A stretch of DNA of 64,000 nt from Antedon mediterranea (GCF_964355755.1 NC_092678.1:6296922-6360921), one strand, 5' to 3'. Counted from the stretch's first letter, positions 45,230 to 58,560 are shown. Program-made: numbers and translations. Notes: a model not told the origin generated them from the letters alone.

Positions 45230-46097
45230 ATCATCATTATACACAATGGAAAAATCTATTATTATAGTTATTTATAGTCACGGTAATAACCAGTGTGTAT
45301 GATTACCTTGAAAAAGCTTGCTTAATAGATGCATAAATTACTGCAGTAACTGCAGTAGAATAAGTTTGACATGCTCCCTTACTATAGTAGTATACAAACA
45401 ATCTTTATATTTTCTTCCCATGAATGTGCCTGATTATGAGAAAAAGTACATGAAAATTAATCACGCCAAATCTTATCTTATAAAGAGGTAATCGCCAGCG
45501 GAAGTTCATTCTCTTGTAATCTTTTATTTCCTTGGAGCGTTAAATGAAGCCGATATATACATACACGGTTATACAGTAAAAATGGCCTTGGGAATTCTTC
45601 AATAATTACTAAGATCTTACTGAGCTTAAGTAATAGAATTCTTTAATTCCCCCATTGAAAAATTAAGCAACATTTCCCCTGTTCAATTGTCAGACTATTC
45701 ATTCGTAATTTTGCTGATGTTTGACAGCGTTTAAAGTTTAAGTATCCTGGTACACATAAAGTACGTTAAAAACGTAAATCATGTTCACCTTGTACTCAAA
45801 TAACTTTTTAAATTAAAGCCATGTGAGTGCAGTCATCAAACACACTTGCCACTGAAAGGTGTAAGGTTTGAATGTTTGTTCTAATGATGTTACCGCATGC
45901 CTCGTAAGGTTCAATTACAGCTACTGTACATGTTATTGTTAGATAACTAACAGCATTCCTTTTTATATAGTAAAAACAGTTGGCCAACTGTGTGTTTGTG
46001 TGACAGTGTTTTAAGTTTAAACCATAGTTACATCTAACTGTAAATGTAACAAATTGGCTCATACAAAGAAACTTTTTAAACTGTTGGGAACACATAG

Positions 46098-46793
46098 GGC
46101 CTGTTAGTAGGGGTTGAAAATACCAGCTTATTCCCGATTTCCGTTCGCGTGACCCAATTAACTTTTGCCTCAGGCTACAAAAAATTTGAGGCAAAATGTT
46201 CACCAAATTTGCAGGTTATTTCAGCGATAATCCAATTATACTCGGCCTTCGAGGATAATAAATCTCCGATAGAGGCATTGTGTCAAATTTTGACAAACGT
46301 TCGCTGCCTAGGCCCGTCATTTCTCCTACGAAGCTCTTCCATACACGCTTCGAGAGCGATCGTCGGCTGGTGCTGTCCTTGTTGGTGTAGACCGCTTAGT
46401 AGGCCTAGCTGGTCGGTGGTGTTTCGTCTAACATTGGGCTCAAATTCTTCGTCAATGAGTAAAATAATGGTCGTCAGGAGAAGGCATATTTCGGCAGGAT
46501 TATCGGCGTTAAGAGGCATAAGGTTTGTCGCAAGGATAAGCAGTGTAAAAGGTAGCAAGTAATTGTTATTGTAAAGAAAGATCGCGAGTAAAAAATATAC
46601 AACAAGAAACTAGCGCGCGAAAATTGGGTCGTAGGTTGTAAAGACAAATGACCTTAAAACGTAATTTCCGGTTTGTGATTTGTCGATTAAGCATTCAAGC
46701 GGTTAAATATTTCAAGTACGAACGACGCTCAATTTATAACCCGACGCATGGGTGAAATTAAGCGCTTATTTTAACCACCGTACGAACACGACC
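46098..46793. mobile_element. 0.7-kb inverted-repeat element, copy 1
   Basis: GGCCTGTTAGTAGGGGTTGA at the left and, reversed, GGTCGTGTTCGTACGGTGGT at the right form imperfect inverted ends. ATAG flanks both sides. The whole unit is about 95% identical to 53075-53776. A reverse-strand frame of 91 codons (NPAEICLLLTTIILLID, TIALEACMEELRRRNDGPRQ) has a counterpart in copy 2. Family unknown to me. Confidence 0.85.
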
Positions 46794-48718
46794 ATAGACT
46801 AACAGTATTATATGATGACACCATTAGCTGCAATGTATTATATAATGTATGTTTGGTGTTTGGAGTTTTGTTATCTGCTATATTAAATGAACTCATCAAA
46901 TGTCATCTTGTTGACAAATACCAGGAAGCCACCTCATTGGGAGGTGTTGCTAATGGAAGCAAATCAAAAGGACTACAGAATCATGTCTCAAAAAAGATAT
47001 ATTAATCCCCAGACCACTATAGCAAAACTCTACCCTATTCCCTGGATGCCTAAATTGATCCATGCCACCAGTCTAGCCTATCCCAAGGTGTCCAGTTCTT
47101 CAATCAGCAAATTTATCAATGTCTGTCCATTACTGTCAGGTGAATCTCAAATTCTATCCAAGGACTTTCTTAATTGTTAAGATAATGTTTTGGTGGTAGC
47201 CAATGTAGCATATTGGCCTACTGTACTTATTCTTGGTGTTATTTTCTCGTTAATTTTTCATACTCATTGCAGAAAAGTGGACTGTTTGTTGAGATATGTT
47301 TAGGTGAGAGCCACTTTAGCATGTTTGTTGGGTTAATGTTTCTTCAAGCTATTTATATACTGTAATTAACTATCTTTATAGAGAATGATATTAAGGTGTC
47401 CTCTGCAAATTGGCCTACTGATAAATGATGATGGTAGCAAACTACAGCCTAATTTTTAATAATTACCCTTCACTTATTACTAAACTTCACAATAGCCATT
47501 TTGAGGTTGCTATGTACAGTTCATCAGCCACAGTCACGTTTTTCTGCCAAAGCGGTTGCACATTCGTCTGCCAGAATTGATTTTTTCTGCCAAAGCAATT
47601 GCACATTCATCAGCCAGAGTCAACTTTTCCTGCCAATACTGTACGCGTCACCATATTAATTATTAGAGGTTAAATATAGAAGAAATCATATCTACAGTAT
47701 TGGTACACAGGATAGCATTATCAGCTAATTCTGTAGTGTGAACAGGGCTTTAATATCTATCCCTGGTGTTATTGAATTAATTGAATTAAAACCAGTAGGA
47801 ATAGGATACAAATTGATGGTGACAGATTAACTGCCTATACTACTTAATGGAAATACTCTTATCATAACACAACTCAAATTCACAGTCATCAACACCAAAT
47901 GCTATTACACTGAGATGTAAACAAACTGCTTTCTTTAATTGAAGAGTTATTAGGTTTTAGTAATTGAGGTTTTCAGTGTGAGAGATGCACTGAGATAGGT
48001 CAGCATACTGGTCAAATAGATGGGCGTCAATATGACCATTTTAAATGCATCTTATCTTTATTATTTTGAATATTTCTCAAAAGGGTCAATGTACAATAGT
48101 CCTTTGGAACCCAATAAGTGGTTGTTGGATGTTGGGTTACAATTATTTGTTTCACAGGAAATGTCTCCTTAATAATATGGATGTCTTCCTATTGATGTGA
48201 GTGTCTTTTAAATAGGAGCGCCCAAAGAATATTTTCTACTGTAGTAGTAATTTTATGTTTTACATCCTATCTCTTTTTCTGCGGTTGTGCCCAAGGATAC
48301 AACCAATACAAATAAAAAAAATTACATTATAATATGGCCATTGGCAGCTACTATTTAATTCATGGCATACTTTTTGGCAACCGTAAAAATCTAAAAAAGC
48401 AACTAGATTTAATTCGTCACTATGACGAATTATAGGTTATATGCATTGATTTAAATAAAGATAATTGATTGATTTAAGATATATTGATTGATTGATTTTC
48501 TCAGAATCATTAGTTATTTATAATATATGACAGGATCTTGCTAACGCAAATACAATAGCCGGTATCATAATCCGATCAAAGATCTTTCTGCGTATATAAT
48601 GTCATAAACCACATTTGTGTTTTTATTTAGATTTCATTATAAATCATGTGTATAATCTATACACTAAGAAATATAATTGAACAACCAATACGGATAATAA
48701 AAAAAATCTTATTTCGTT

Positions 48719-48800
48719 TGGTTTCCCAAGGTGAGACTCGAACTCGGTACTTGACTGCTATAGACACGAGCAAAGACCACCGAGCCATACACAACTGACT
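48719..48800 (-). other. tRNA-like sequence (SINE head or pseudogene)
   Basis: On the minus strand TATGGCTCGGTGGTC (box A) and GAGTTCGAGTCTCAC (box B) lie about 45 bases apart, ending CTTGGGAAACC. D and acceptor stems are poor. Confidence 0.5.
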
Positions 48801-49827
48801 AAAAGTTATGGAAAAATTCCTCCGTGTATTTACTATGCAGTAACCACTTTGGTGCAGATAGATTATTACATACCGCAATGAATTATATTGTTTTACTATG
48901 ATGACATCTTTAAAAATTTAAAAAAATGATGCACTGTCAAACTATATACTTTTAACTTTAATATGAACTTCTTAAGGAAGAAAGTTAATGTTAAGTTTGT
49001 TATTTTGGCCTAAGAAAATGTTATAATTTGTTTGATTGTCGAAATTAATTTTGTTAAATTTAATATGCCATTAATGATGACTTAATCAACTTTTGTTCTT
49101 CTAATTTCATAATAAATCATACATATTATACATACACTTCAAGAAAATTAAATAAAAAATAGGTGTTCCCGAGCATTCTAACGATATATATTAATTTTAA
49201 AATTTAGCATATTTTCACCATTTTGTTAACTTACACGTGCGTAGCCTGTCACTTTTGACGTGCTCGTATAACGCTGTTTCGCGTTGAAAAGGGAATAAAA
49301 TATGATGATATTATTAAAGAAAGGTTATACAACAGTAATCGGACAAAAACAGTAAGCATTAACGTTTGACGCGCAGTGCGCGTGCAATAATCTGCGCACT
49401 CATGGCAATTTTTTAAACGGTTAAAATTGCCTGAAACGTACTCTAATTTCATCGAAAATAAATTCTGACAATTTTCAACATTTTAAGCGCGCGTACGCAT
49501 GCGTTATATGCGCTACGCACGTAATTGTATTGCCATATGATGAAATATGACCTGAAATTTATGAGTACCAAATTTTGTTTAATTGTGATTCATGCTTGTG
49601 AAGATATGATTACAAACGTGATTTCGTTAAATCGCGCGTAGACCGCATAATTTTTGATTGCGCATCGTGAAAACATAACCACATCGATTCCTGGCCATAA
49701 GGAATATACTCTGAAAAATTTACTTAGTTAGATGAAACTGATATCAAGATAATTGACGGACCAATAGTGCTAAGGAAAGAATAAATAAATAAATAAAGAA
49801 ATAAATAAAGATTCTGACAGAATCAAG

Positions 49828-49859
49828 AGGTTATATGCATGAATGCATGCATATAACCT
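49828..49859. repeat. Perfect hairpin, 14-bp arms, 4-base loop
   Basis: AGGTTATATGCATG, loop AATG, then CATGCATATAACCT. No mismatches. Confidence 0.9.
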
Positions 49860-49925
49860 AATAAATATTTAACTTTGTTTACCAATGAGTGTTCAGATAT
49901 CTGGTATTTTGAGGGCCAATAAATC

Positions 49926-50074
49926 TAAAGCTCTGTATACACTATCAAACTTTTTGTGACAGAAAAATGTGATGTGTCCATATATGGGCATGATGATGTC
50001 ATATCACTACCACCATATTTGAGCCTATCACTACCATCTCTTTTTTTGTGAAACTAGTTTGATAGTGTAGACAG
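49926..50074. mobile_element. MITE family A copy
   Basis: AAAGCTCTGTATACACTATC at the left; GTTTGATAGTGTAGACAGC at the right, where the terminal bases are lost at the start of a tandem duplication. Confidence 0.8.
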
Positions 50075-50430
50075 CAATAATAAGTATCCCATAATGATGT
50101 AACAAAAATCATAAAGCACACTATTTCTACCGTAATTATATCATCACCCAATAGAAAAGAATATGAAGCATAAATATTTACCAATGGTATTAGAGTCCCA
50201 CGCTATTGTAGGTTTCACGGGATCATGTTAAAAACACCAGTTTGATAGTGTAGACAGAGCTTAATAAAATACTCCATCAAATAATGATGTGATTAAAGTC
50301 ATAAAGCACACTATTTCTACCGTAATTATATCATCACCCAATAGAAAAGAATATGAAGCATAAATATTTGCCAATGGTATTAAAATCCGATGCTATTGTA
50401 GGTTTCACAGGATCATGATAAAAACACGGG
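50046..50430. repeat. Tandem duplication of about 190 bp including a MITE end
   Basis: TTTGATAGTGTAGACAG, then ATAATGATGT, ATCATAAAGCACACTATTTC, TATCATCACCCAATAGAAAA and GCTATTGTAGGTTTCAC, occurs twice with spacing near 190. The second copy's MITE end (50240-50263) is more complete (GACAGAGCTTAA) than the first. Confidence 0.88.
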
Positions 50431-51004
50431 TTAGAATTCAGCTTAAAATCAATAATAATAATCGTACTAATTCACAAACTTGTTTTTCTTTCACACATCT
50501 TTGTGTGAGTTCGTGCTTTACATTCCCTTGAGATACTGAGGATTTAAGTATATTATTTGAATACAGATTAACACAGTTCGCAAGTACAGGTGAAATACTA
50601 AATAAAACCCTTTCATGTCTGTCTATGATTTTGTATACATTCAGAGTAACAACAGCCTCATAGCCAAGTGGTATAATAACCATTAAGAAAATACCAATTG
50701 CTACAAAGCCTTGTACAAGTTCTTAGAACTATCAAAAATATTTGTAATTGTTTCCCAAAATTCAATTTGAGGTTGTGTAGGTTCATATTTTTAAATTTAC
50801 CATCTTTTCAAATTAATTAGACTTATTATATAAATCAATTTATTTTTTGTGTGAAATTAATTTCCTTGTTGACTTGTTAACTTGTCGGCTTATATATTCC
50901 TTGGTGAGTCATAACTTTATTTTTATACCAAATCCAAATTGACCACAATGTAATGTTTTTCTGTAACCAACTTTGAAAAATGAGTTTTGGAGTTGACGAT
51001 TTAG

Positions 51005-51300
51005 ATTATATCCATTTGTATAGCGCCATTCCAATGATCTTTGCTGATGCCCAGTGTTATACTTTTACTACTGACACTGACATGCTTGTGCGAGCTATAG
51101 TGCACCTTAGGTAACCTTGTGTGCCCATCTCAAATAATGTACTAGGTTCTTTAAAGTGAATTTACACTGGACCTACTCTACCTAGGCCTAGTCCTTACCT
51201 GAGAAGACTTGTTCTACCACGAGAACTATGAGTCTTGAACCGCCCATGCTGATATTGTATGGATGGATTGCAGTACTAACCGCTAGGCCAATCACTCAAT
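51005..51300 (-). mobile_element. tRNA-derived SINE (family S1), degenerate minus-strand copy
   Basis: On the minus strand: TTGAGTGATTGGCCTAGCGG, CATAGTTCTCGTGGTAGAAC, AAGTCTTCTCAGGTAAGGAC, AAAGAACCTAGTACATT. Clearly older than the other two copies. Confidence 0.75.
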
Positions 51301-52149
51301 TAGTCTCCTAATTTCTTTTCATTTAATGCATAAATAATCACAAGTTTATCTAATGAATATCTATGTAATACAACTTTTTAAAATATTAAATATTCATGTT
51401 ATGTGTACTTTATTGCTACCACGTAATTATAATTGATACCTTAAAAAGGTATCTTGTCATGAAAGCATTTTTACACCCAATTATGAGCAGAATAATATAA
51501 CATTTGATTCTTTACAAACAAAAATGAAATTCATTTAATCTCATCTTTAATGCATTAAACCAATTTTTCAAAAGTACACTTCACTTAAGTTGTAAAGGAG
51601 AGCTTTATTTTGATGGGTCTGATAAATCACAACTGACGGCATCGTTGTGTCTTGTCGCTACCTCAATCTTTTGCTCTTTGTTTTAACATGAATTACCGCA
51701 GCCCAAATAAACGCATTTGTTTCCCGCAGCTTGTGGATCCGGCTGTAATCTGAAGATTAAAGCGCGTTCAGCAGTTTGTTCTCCTCGTTAGCGTAATTTC
51801 TGCATTTGGATTATTTCTAGTAATCCAGACCATTAACTTCTTACTCTATTTATCATAAGTACTGTACTGTACACTACATTGTAAGAAAGGACTTTGGTTT
51901 AAATAATGTACTGTAACTTATGATGCACCAACTTTAATAAGGAAAAATGAACTCAAGAAATTGGGAAAAAATTGTTTTAGTAGCAAGAAACATCAATTTG
52001 TTAAACAATGGCAAAAAAATTAAAAATGACAGTATTGTGCCAAAAATCCCGCCACTGATATAATACAGTACTGAGCCTCCACAGCATTTTTCAGTAGAAC
52101 TCTTATTAAGGGTCACCTTTGAGACCTACTAAGTTACTAACAATATGGC

Positions 52150-52405
52150 TGTCCCTTAATTTAAATAGGGGTTGGTTCGTTTCATCGAAAAGTATCCCTT
52201 AGGGGTGTTCTGAATAGAGGAATCGTTGTCCTTTAAATCAAGGTGTCTCCTTAATAGGTGTCCTGTTAATAGACTGAGGCGACTCCTTTTTATAGGGTTG
52301 TCCTCTGAATAGAGGCGTCTCCTTAATAGGGTTGTCCTCTAAATACTCCTCTAATGTGTCTCCTTAATAGGGGTGTCCTGAATAGAGGCGTCTCCTTATT
52401 TATCC
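52150..52405. repeat. Degenerate minisatellite of the gaatagagg theme
   Basis: TCCTCTGAATAGAGGCGTCT then CCTTAATAGGGTTG, about 6 diverged units; same theme as 11098-11450. Confidence 0.8.
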
Positions 52406-53074
52406 CGCAAGAAGGACTATACTGTGAAAAGTGTGAACATTTTATTTTTTATTCATATTTTAAATCAAATCTGTTTTCTATTTATAGATGAATAATTATC
52501 CTATTCTATTCATTGCCAGCCATTCTGTTTGTCCTAATTAGTAATTTAGCAAATCCATAGGTTTTCATCCCATTCCTATCTGTTTTCTGGGATTAATATC
52601 CATATAAAGTGACCACATAAATAGGTCATTGCCCAGTCAGTAACACTAAAAGGTTAAATAGGACATTATAGGTCTATGTAAATGATGTTTGACAATATAA
52701 TGATCATTTTCAACACGTTTTTACACCTATATTATCAAAATTTATTGTTGAATATTATTAAATAAAGGGAAAGTGTTAAAGGTTAAGCCTTAAGGGAACA
52801 AGTAAGTGGAGTAAATGTGGAATAAATAAGATTTTGTGAAAAGAGAAATTAATCATCAATATTCCAAAAGCGAGTTATTTATGTTAAAAACCATTGACCA
52901 TGTCAAAGGAATTTTATGTTGAAAATAAATTATGATTTTCTTGCTGTTAATTATGACAAACATTCTTATAATGAGGTCAGCTCCAGAACAGAATGCTTAG
53001 CACGTTGTATATTATCAACAAAGGTTTATTAAAATTTATGAGCAGTTTCTAGGATCTGGGTGCTTTACATTTAG

Positions 53075-53776
53075 GGCCTGTTCGTAGGGGTTGAAAATAC
53101 CAGCTTATTCCCGATTTCCGTTCGCGTGATCCAATTAACTTTTGCCTCAGGCTACAAAAAATTCGAGGCAAAATGTTCACCAAATTTGCAGGTTATTTCA
53201 GCGATAATCCAATTATACTCGGCCTTCGAGGATAATAAATCTCCGATAGAGGCAAAACGTTCGCTGCCTAGGCCCGTCATTTCTCCTACGAAGCACTTCC
53301 ATACACGCTTCGAGAGCGATCGTCAGCTGGTGCTGTCCTTGTTGGTGTAGACCGCTTAGGAATACACCCCGCTTAGTAGGCCTAGCTGGTCGGTGGTGTT
53401 TCCGTCGTGTAACATTGGGCTCAAATTCTTGGTCAATGAGTAAAATAATGGTCGTCAGGAGAAGGCATATTTCGGCAGGATTATTGGCGTTAAGAAGCAT
53501 AAGGTTTGTCGCAAGGATAAGCAGTGTAAAAGGTCTAGCAAGTAATTGTTATTGTAAAGAAAGATCGCGAGTAAAAAATATACAACACGAAACTAGCGTG
53601 CGAAAATGGGGTCGTAGGTTGTAAAGACAACTGACCTTAAAACGTAATTTCCGGTTTGTTATTCGTCGATTAAGCATTTAAGCGGTTAAATATTTCAAGT
53701 ACGAACAACGCTCAATTTATAACCCGAGGCATGGGTGAAATTAAGCGCTTATTTTAACCACCGTACGAACACGACC
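53075..53776. mobile_element. 0.7-kb inverted-repeat element, copy 2
   Basis: Matches 46098-46793 end to end. Relative to copy 1 it has a 17-base and a 4-base gain within the reverse-strand frame (near 53360 and 53401) and lacks 17 bases near 53254. Ends GGCCTGTTCGTAGGGGTTGA and CCGTACGAACACGACC. Confidence 0.87.
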
Positions 53777-53779
53777 ACA

Positions 53780-55390
53780 GTAAGCTGATTGGTAGAAACT
53801 TAATTACAGTTATAAATATAACATTACATAGCCTACTGTTTCGATAGATTTTGTAAAGGTTTCACCAAAAGGGCTGGGCATGGAAAAAGTGAAGGGAAAG
53901 CAACAATGAAAATATGTTATTTGTATTTTAAAAATTCTTTATTTCGTTTGTTAATGTTATTTTTTATATTTTGTACATAATTTAGTTTAAAGTTTCCTTG
54001 TAAATAGGCCTATTGTTAAATCATTTTTTTCTACTAATTTTTATTTTACTTACTCTGGACGCACCTTCATTCAAGAAGTGTTTCAAAAGTGTAGCTTCCA
54101 AATAAATTATTATATTATTAAAAAGGTGATTGATCACAATTACACATGACTATGCACTGTGTGTTTCAACAAATATTGACTGCATTTATTGTTTGTGTTA
54201 TAACATTTAAGACCCCCAGAGGGAATTAAATTTTTCTTGAGGGATTATATTGACTGCATCATACAGTCAATATCTGTATACTGTGCAATATAAAATTTCA
54301 AGTTATTGTCAGCAAACAACAACAAACAACATATCAGCAGAAATGTGGCATTCTAACTATATTAAATTTATCACCGGTATTGCCTAAGATTTAATGTTAA
54401 TAAATTTAACACCAGTGAGTTTTAATTTAGCAGGCTAAATTATCTATTATACTTCTTTCTCTCCCAGCATTCATAATTTTATAATTAAATAATTATTTTC
54501 ATATAAATTCTACCCATTAAACCTGAATATTCCCAGCTGTCTTCTTGTCAACTATGCACTAATTTCTTGAAAAGCTTAATTGCAATTTCATCACATTATT
54601 TTTGGACATTACATTTTCTTGATGTCAGAGTCTAGACATATGATGATAGATTAAATAAAACATGATAATACATTGTGTTGTTTTAATCTATATTTTCTTG
54701 TAGCAAATACAATTTGAAAAGACATATTATAGTATACAGTTTGTGTACATTACCTAATTTGTTATGGTTTACTAAATTGTGGGACAAATGCACCTTAATT
54801 TTGATTGTTACAGTAGTAGCCTAGGTGATATGTGCGATATGAAAATTGTGAACACTGTAGATATAGGGAGGGGTTTGGGATTAAGAAAGTGGTAGTAAAT
54901 AGGCTGGCCTAACTCATGACAATTTACCCAATTTCTATCTAGCCAGCAGGAAAATTCAATTTACTGGCTAGGCCTAAAACAATCCTTTCTTTGGACTGTT
55001 ACTATCATTTTTAGTGCTTACTTACACTCATGTATGTCCCTTTTTTGCCCTGTAACTATAATAATAATATCCTGGATTTATAAAGTAATGTTATGGAAGC
55101 TTTTTATATTATTATCCTGGTCATCTTTTTTGATTAAACATAATGCAGTATCAGCGCAAAGTTGTGTCTTTACATTACCAATACCAGTACCCATTTGTAC
55201 ACCTGGGTGGAGAGATGCAAAAGTAAGAAAGTGTCTTGCCTAAGGATGATACAAGCAATGCGACAAGTGTTGGATTCAAACCCACTGGACCACATGCCCT
55301 TACTTACAGTAAGGCCTTCTATAACAAAACATAGCACATCACATAGGTTTTACCGGGGTTTTACACAGACACATAATGCGCCACATGCAC
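53780..55390. other. Intergenic: nothing recognised
   Basis: A+T-rich; open frames near 55034-55398 show no recognisable domain and no splice support. Confidence 0.55.
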
Positions 55391-55396
55391 TTACTT

Positions 55397-56896
55397 AAAG
55401 GCTGGTTTCCTGTCGACGTAAGAAGTCGAATTTTGTAACGATTCTTGCGTTTCATACGTTTCTTACGTCTCTTACGTCTCTTACGAAAGTTGAGAAAAAA
55501 TTGACGTCGTTGACGTTAGTCAAGATCGTGTCGGGCCGCAGAAAAACATCTGTAGTTATGCTGCTCCCGAAAGTTGAAATTTTAGCTGTGAAACACACGT
55601 CGTATGCTTACGTCGATTTTAGTGTTGTTACGAAAGTTGAAATTGTTTTCTTACGTCGGTCAGATTTATGACGTATTTGAAACAACATCTCTGATTGGTG
55701 TTTCTTTTTAGAGCGGGTTTTATCATTTTTCGCGCGAAATGTTGAATGATGTTATTGTACCTGTAGCTACTCAGCATCAGTGTCAGTGCAACTCAGCATC
55801 AGTGTCAGTGCAGCACACCAACATATTATTTTTAGTAGATAGGCTAGGCCCTAGTATTAGTAATAATACTTAATTAATACTGTACTAATAGGAATTGATT
55901 TGACCAAAATCTAATCAAACTAGCCTATAAGGAGCCTAGGCTAGTAGGCCTATGTATTATTGTATGAATCAAAATATGAATGAATTATCCTGGCCCTTTA
56001 GGCCTAGCCTTAAATAGTTTTCAAAATTAAAAAAAGGAAAATCATTTCGGGATTCCTATTATTATTAGACCTACCTAGGCCCTAGGCTAGGCCTTGGCCT
56101 ATGGGCCCAGGCATACTCTAATCGAGCATGAGATAGTACTACCGCAGTAAGATACCCATTATTTACAGGCCTATAATAAGAATAAATTTAACAAAACAAT
56201 ATAAATTATACAAAATCAAGCAAACAATTTTTTTTTAAAGTTACATAATAATATTATATTGCTTACAAAGGGGCTTTCTATATCTTATCTTGTTGCAAAT
56301 GTTCATTTTCGTGACGTTTCTACCGATGCTGATTGTTTATTGCACGTCCATAAATAAGAGTATTAGATTTTAATATGAGTTGTAAACTCCCTGATTAGAA
56401 CATTATTAGGCCTATATTGACACTACTGTGCATTTGTAAAGTATGTACAACATCGTAAAGTGGGCTAAAATTATAGTAGTAAATACATACAAATGTTATT
56501 GTCCGGCTTTATTTCACTATAAGGACATACACATTACGTCATAACTCTTGTCGCTCATTGGTTGCTTGTTACGATTGCGCTTACGTCTCTTGCGAAAGTT
56601 GACTTCAAGTCAACTTTCGTAAGAGACGTAAGAAACGTGACGCAAGGGCGTTCATTCAAGCGTAAGATAAAAAATCCCGGTTTCCTGTAAAATCGGAAGA
56701 AAACGTCGTAACGCAACAATTGTTAGGTCATCGGTTTCCTGTAAAATCGTTTGTCGTTACCATTTTTCTTACGTTGCGTCGATCATTGTAAATTTTCGAT
56801 CGTAATCGGTTTCCTGTAAAATCCGCATTTCTTACGACAAATCGACGTAGTCGCAACAAAAGTGATGTTCTTACGTCGACAGGAAACCAGCCTTAA
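55397..56896. mobile_element. 1.5-kb element with long inverted ends flanked by TTAA
   Basis: GGCTGGTTTCCTGTCGACGT then AAGAA near 55400 is exactly inverted near 56871-56894 (TTCTTACGTCGACAGGAAAC then CAGCC), with TTAA at both borders. Inside are more copies of CTTACGTCTCTTACGAAAGT in both orientations, including a near-perfect hairpin with 26-base arms at 56580-56632, and three copies of CGGTTTCCTGTAAAATCG (about 56685, 56731, 56807). The central 800 bases have no recognisable coding content. Confidence 0.8.
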
Positions 56897-57069
56897 GGCC
56901 TTATATGATAGCATAACAGCACGTAGGCCTACAGTACTGTTGATAACACATGATAGGTCTAAAAAAAAGTTATTTTATTGTCCATATGTACTATGATGAT
57001 TCATTTCAAACACAAACACTTTTTAATGATGTGGATTACTTTCAAAGCTTGTGACCAAAAGCTATCAAC

Positions 57070-57295
57070 ATTAACAAAAATCCCTGACCGATATAATAGT
57101 ATCATCTAAAGGCATTTAAAATATAGTAAAGCAGGATTTTATTATTAAAGGGGACAACAATTGTTCAAGCAACTGACAATAATACATTATGAATTCAAAG
57201 TCTATCTTTAATTGGCTCCAATTATTGGATCAAAAACTAACTACACCCCTGACCGATATAGCATCAATTAAAGGTATTCAAAAAGAAAATTGTAT
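57070..57295. repeat. Degenerate duplication
   Basis: CCCTGACCGATATA, ATCA.CTAAAGGCATT and following bases recur about 167 bases on with several changes. Confidence 0.5.
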
Positions 57296-58017
57296 TAGCC
57301 TACATAATATATAAACATAGTACGTACTATTGAATGCCATGTGACCCCACAACCATCCAATCAAATTTACAGGAATTTATTTAGGTGTAATTGCAATAAA
57401 TATTTACATCACAAAATATAAACAGTAGTTAGCTATTGAAGTCTTGTCTTGAGCTGTTATTATCACTCTTTTTGCTTACCGTAAGTCAAGATATGAACTG
57501 CTTAAGTGAAAAACTGGTTTATTAATATCAAACTCGTTCTATCTCAGGAAATAGACTTTGTCATCTAATTTGTTTTGGGTGTTTTGAAAACAGACTTAAG
57601 CAAAATGATTAACTTAGTTCCTGCATGGTGAAATAACCTAACTTGAATACAGTGAATTAATAATGATAATATTATTAATACTGTTAGTTACTGTTATGTT
57701 TAGATGATGTAGAATTTTCCTTGGTTCGATGATCTATAGTCTGTCGGCTTCAGATTGTGTTTACTGGACATTGTGGCACCACTTATTTTTGTATAATTGA
57801 CTAATTGATGGTGTTTTCCTTCTTTGTGAACGCATTGTAAATATAACATAACATATTGAAAATGTCATTTGTTAAGGATTACCTATTGTATATCAAATAA
57901 CCCAGTTTTCTGACAATTAATGATTTTTGATTATACAGTAGGCTATTTGTAATGTTGTATCTGATGTGATATTTCGCATTTCAATTAATTTTTTCTAATT
58001 TCATCTATCTGTTTATC

Positions 58018-58560
58018 ATTACTGCAGTAGAATAATTTGTTACTGAAGTAACTGCATTAATTTTTTACTGTATTGCAGAAAGGATTTTATCTAATTTCAA
58101 TGTAGAAGTTTATAAGGCAGGTAGGCCTATGTAAAGATGAATTGGGAAAAGCTTGCTAATTATTGCATAAAGAGTAAACAAAATGCAGAATACTGCAGTA
58201 GAATAATCTGTTACTGAAGTAACTACTATACATTTATTTTTACTGCAGTGCAGTAATTTAGGATTTTATTCAAATTTCAATGTAGAAGTTTATGAGGCAG
58301 GTATAGTAATAGTATATGTATAATCTGTTAACTATTAAAAGTACTGTAACTACATTTAATTTTACTGCAGTGCAGTAAAGTAGGATTTTAATTTATTCTC
58401 TTCAATGTTAATGTTTATAGTTTATAAGGCAGGCATAATATATATATATTATACAATTAAACTATATGCGTGATGAATGAATTAAACAAGTAAACAAAAT
58501 GAAGTTACTGCAGTAACTGCAGTAGAATAATGTTATGATTCCTTATTCTATACTACTTTA
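58018..58560. repeat. Diverged tandem repeat, CTGCAG-rich, about 4 units
   Basis: Each unit carries ACTGCAGTAGAATAA, GTTACTGAAGTAACT, TTTTACTGCAGTGCAGTAA and TTTCAATGTAGAAGTTTATA then AGGCAG. Spacing is 110-180 bases. Confidence 0.8.

Larger units (their letters stand above)
46800..49900. other. Intergenic: no gene supported
   Basis: A 97-codon frame at 46887-47180 matches nothing I know and has no splice or codon support. A repeat of about 50 bases (TTTTTCTGCCAAAGC.GTTGCACATTC) occurs twice at 47535-47640. (ATAA)n lies at 49780-49808. Confidence 0.5.

Noticed and set aside
46887-47180. 97-codon plus-strand open frame
   Set aside because: No recognisable domain, no flanking splice sites, no homology I can name; chance length in this much sequence.
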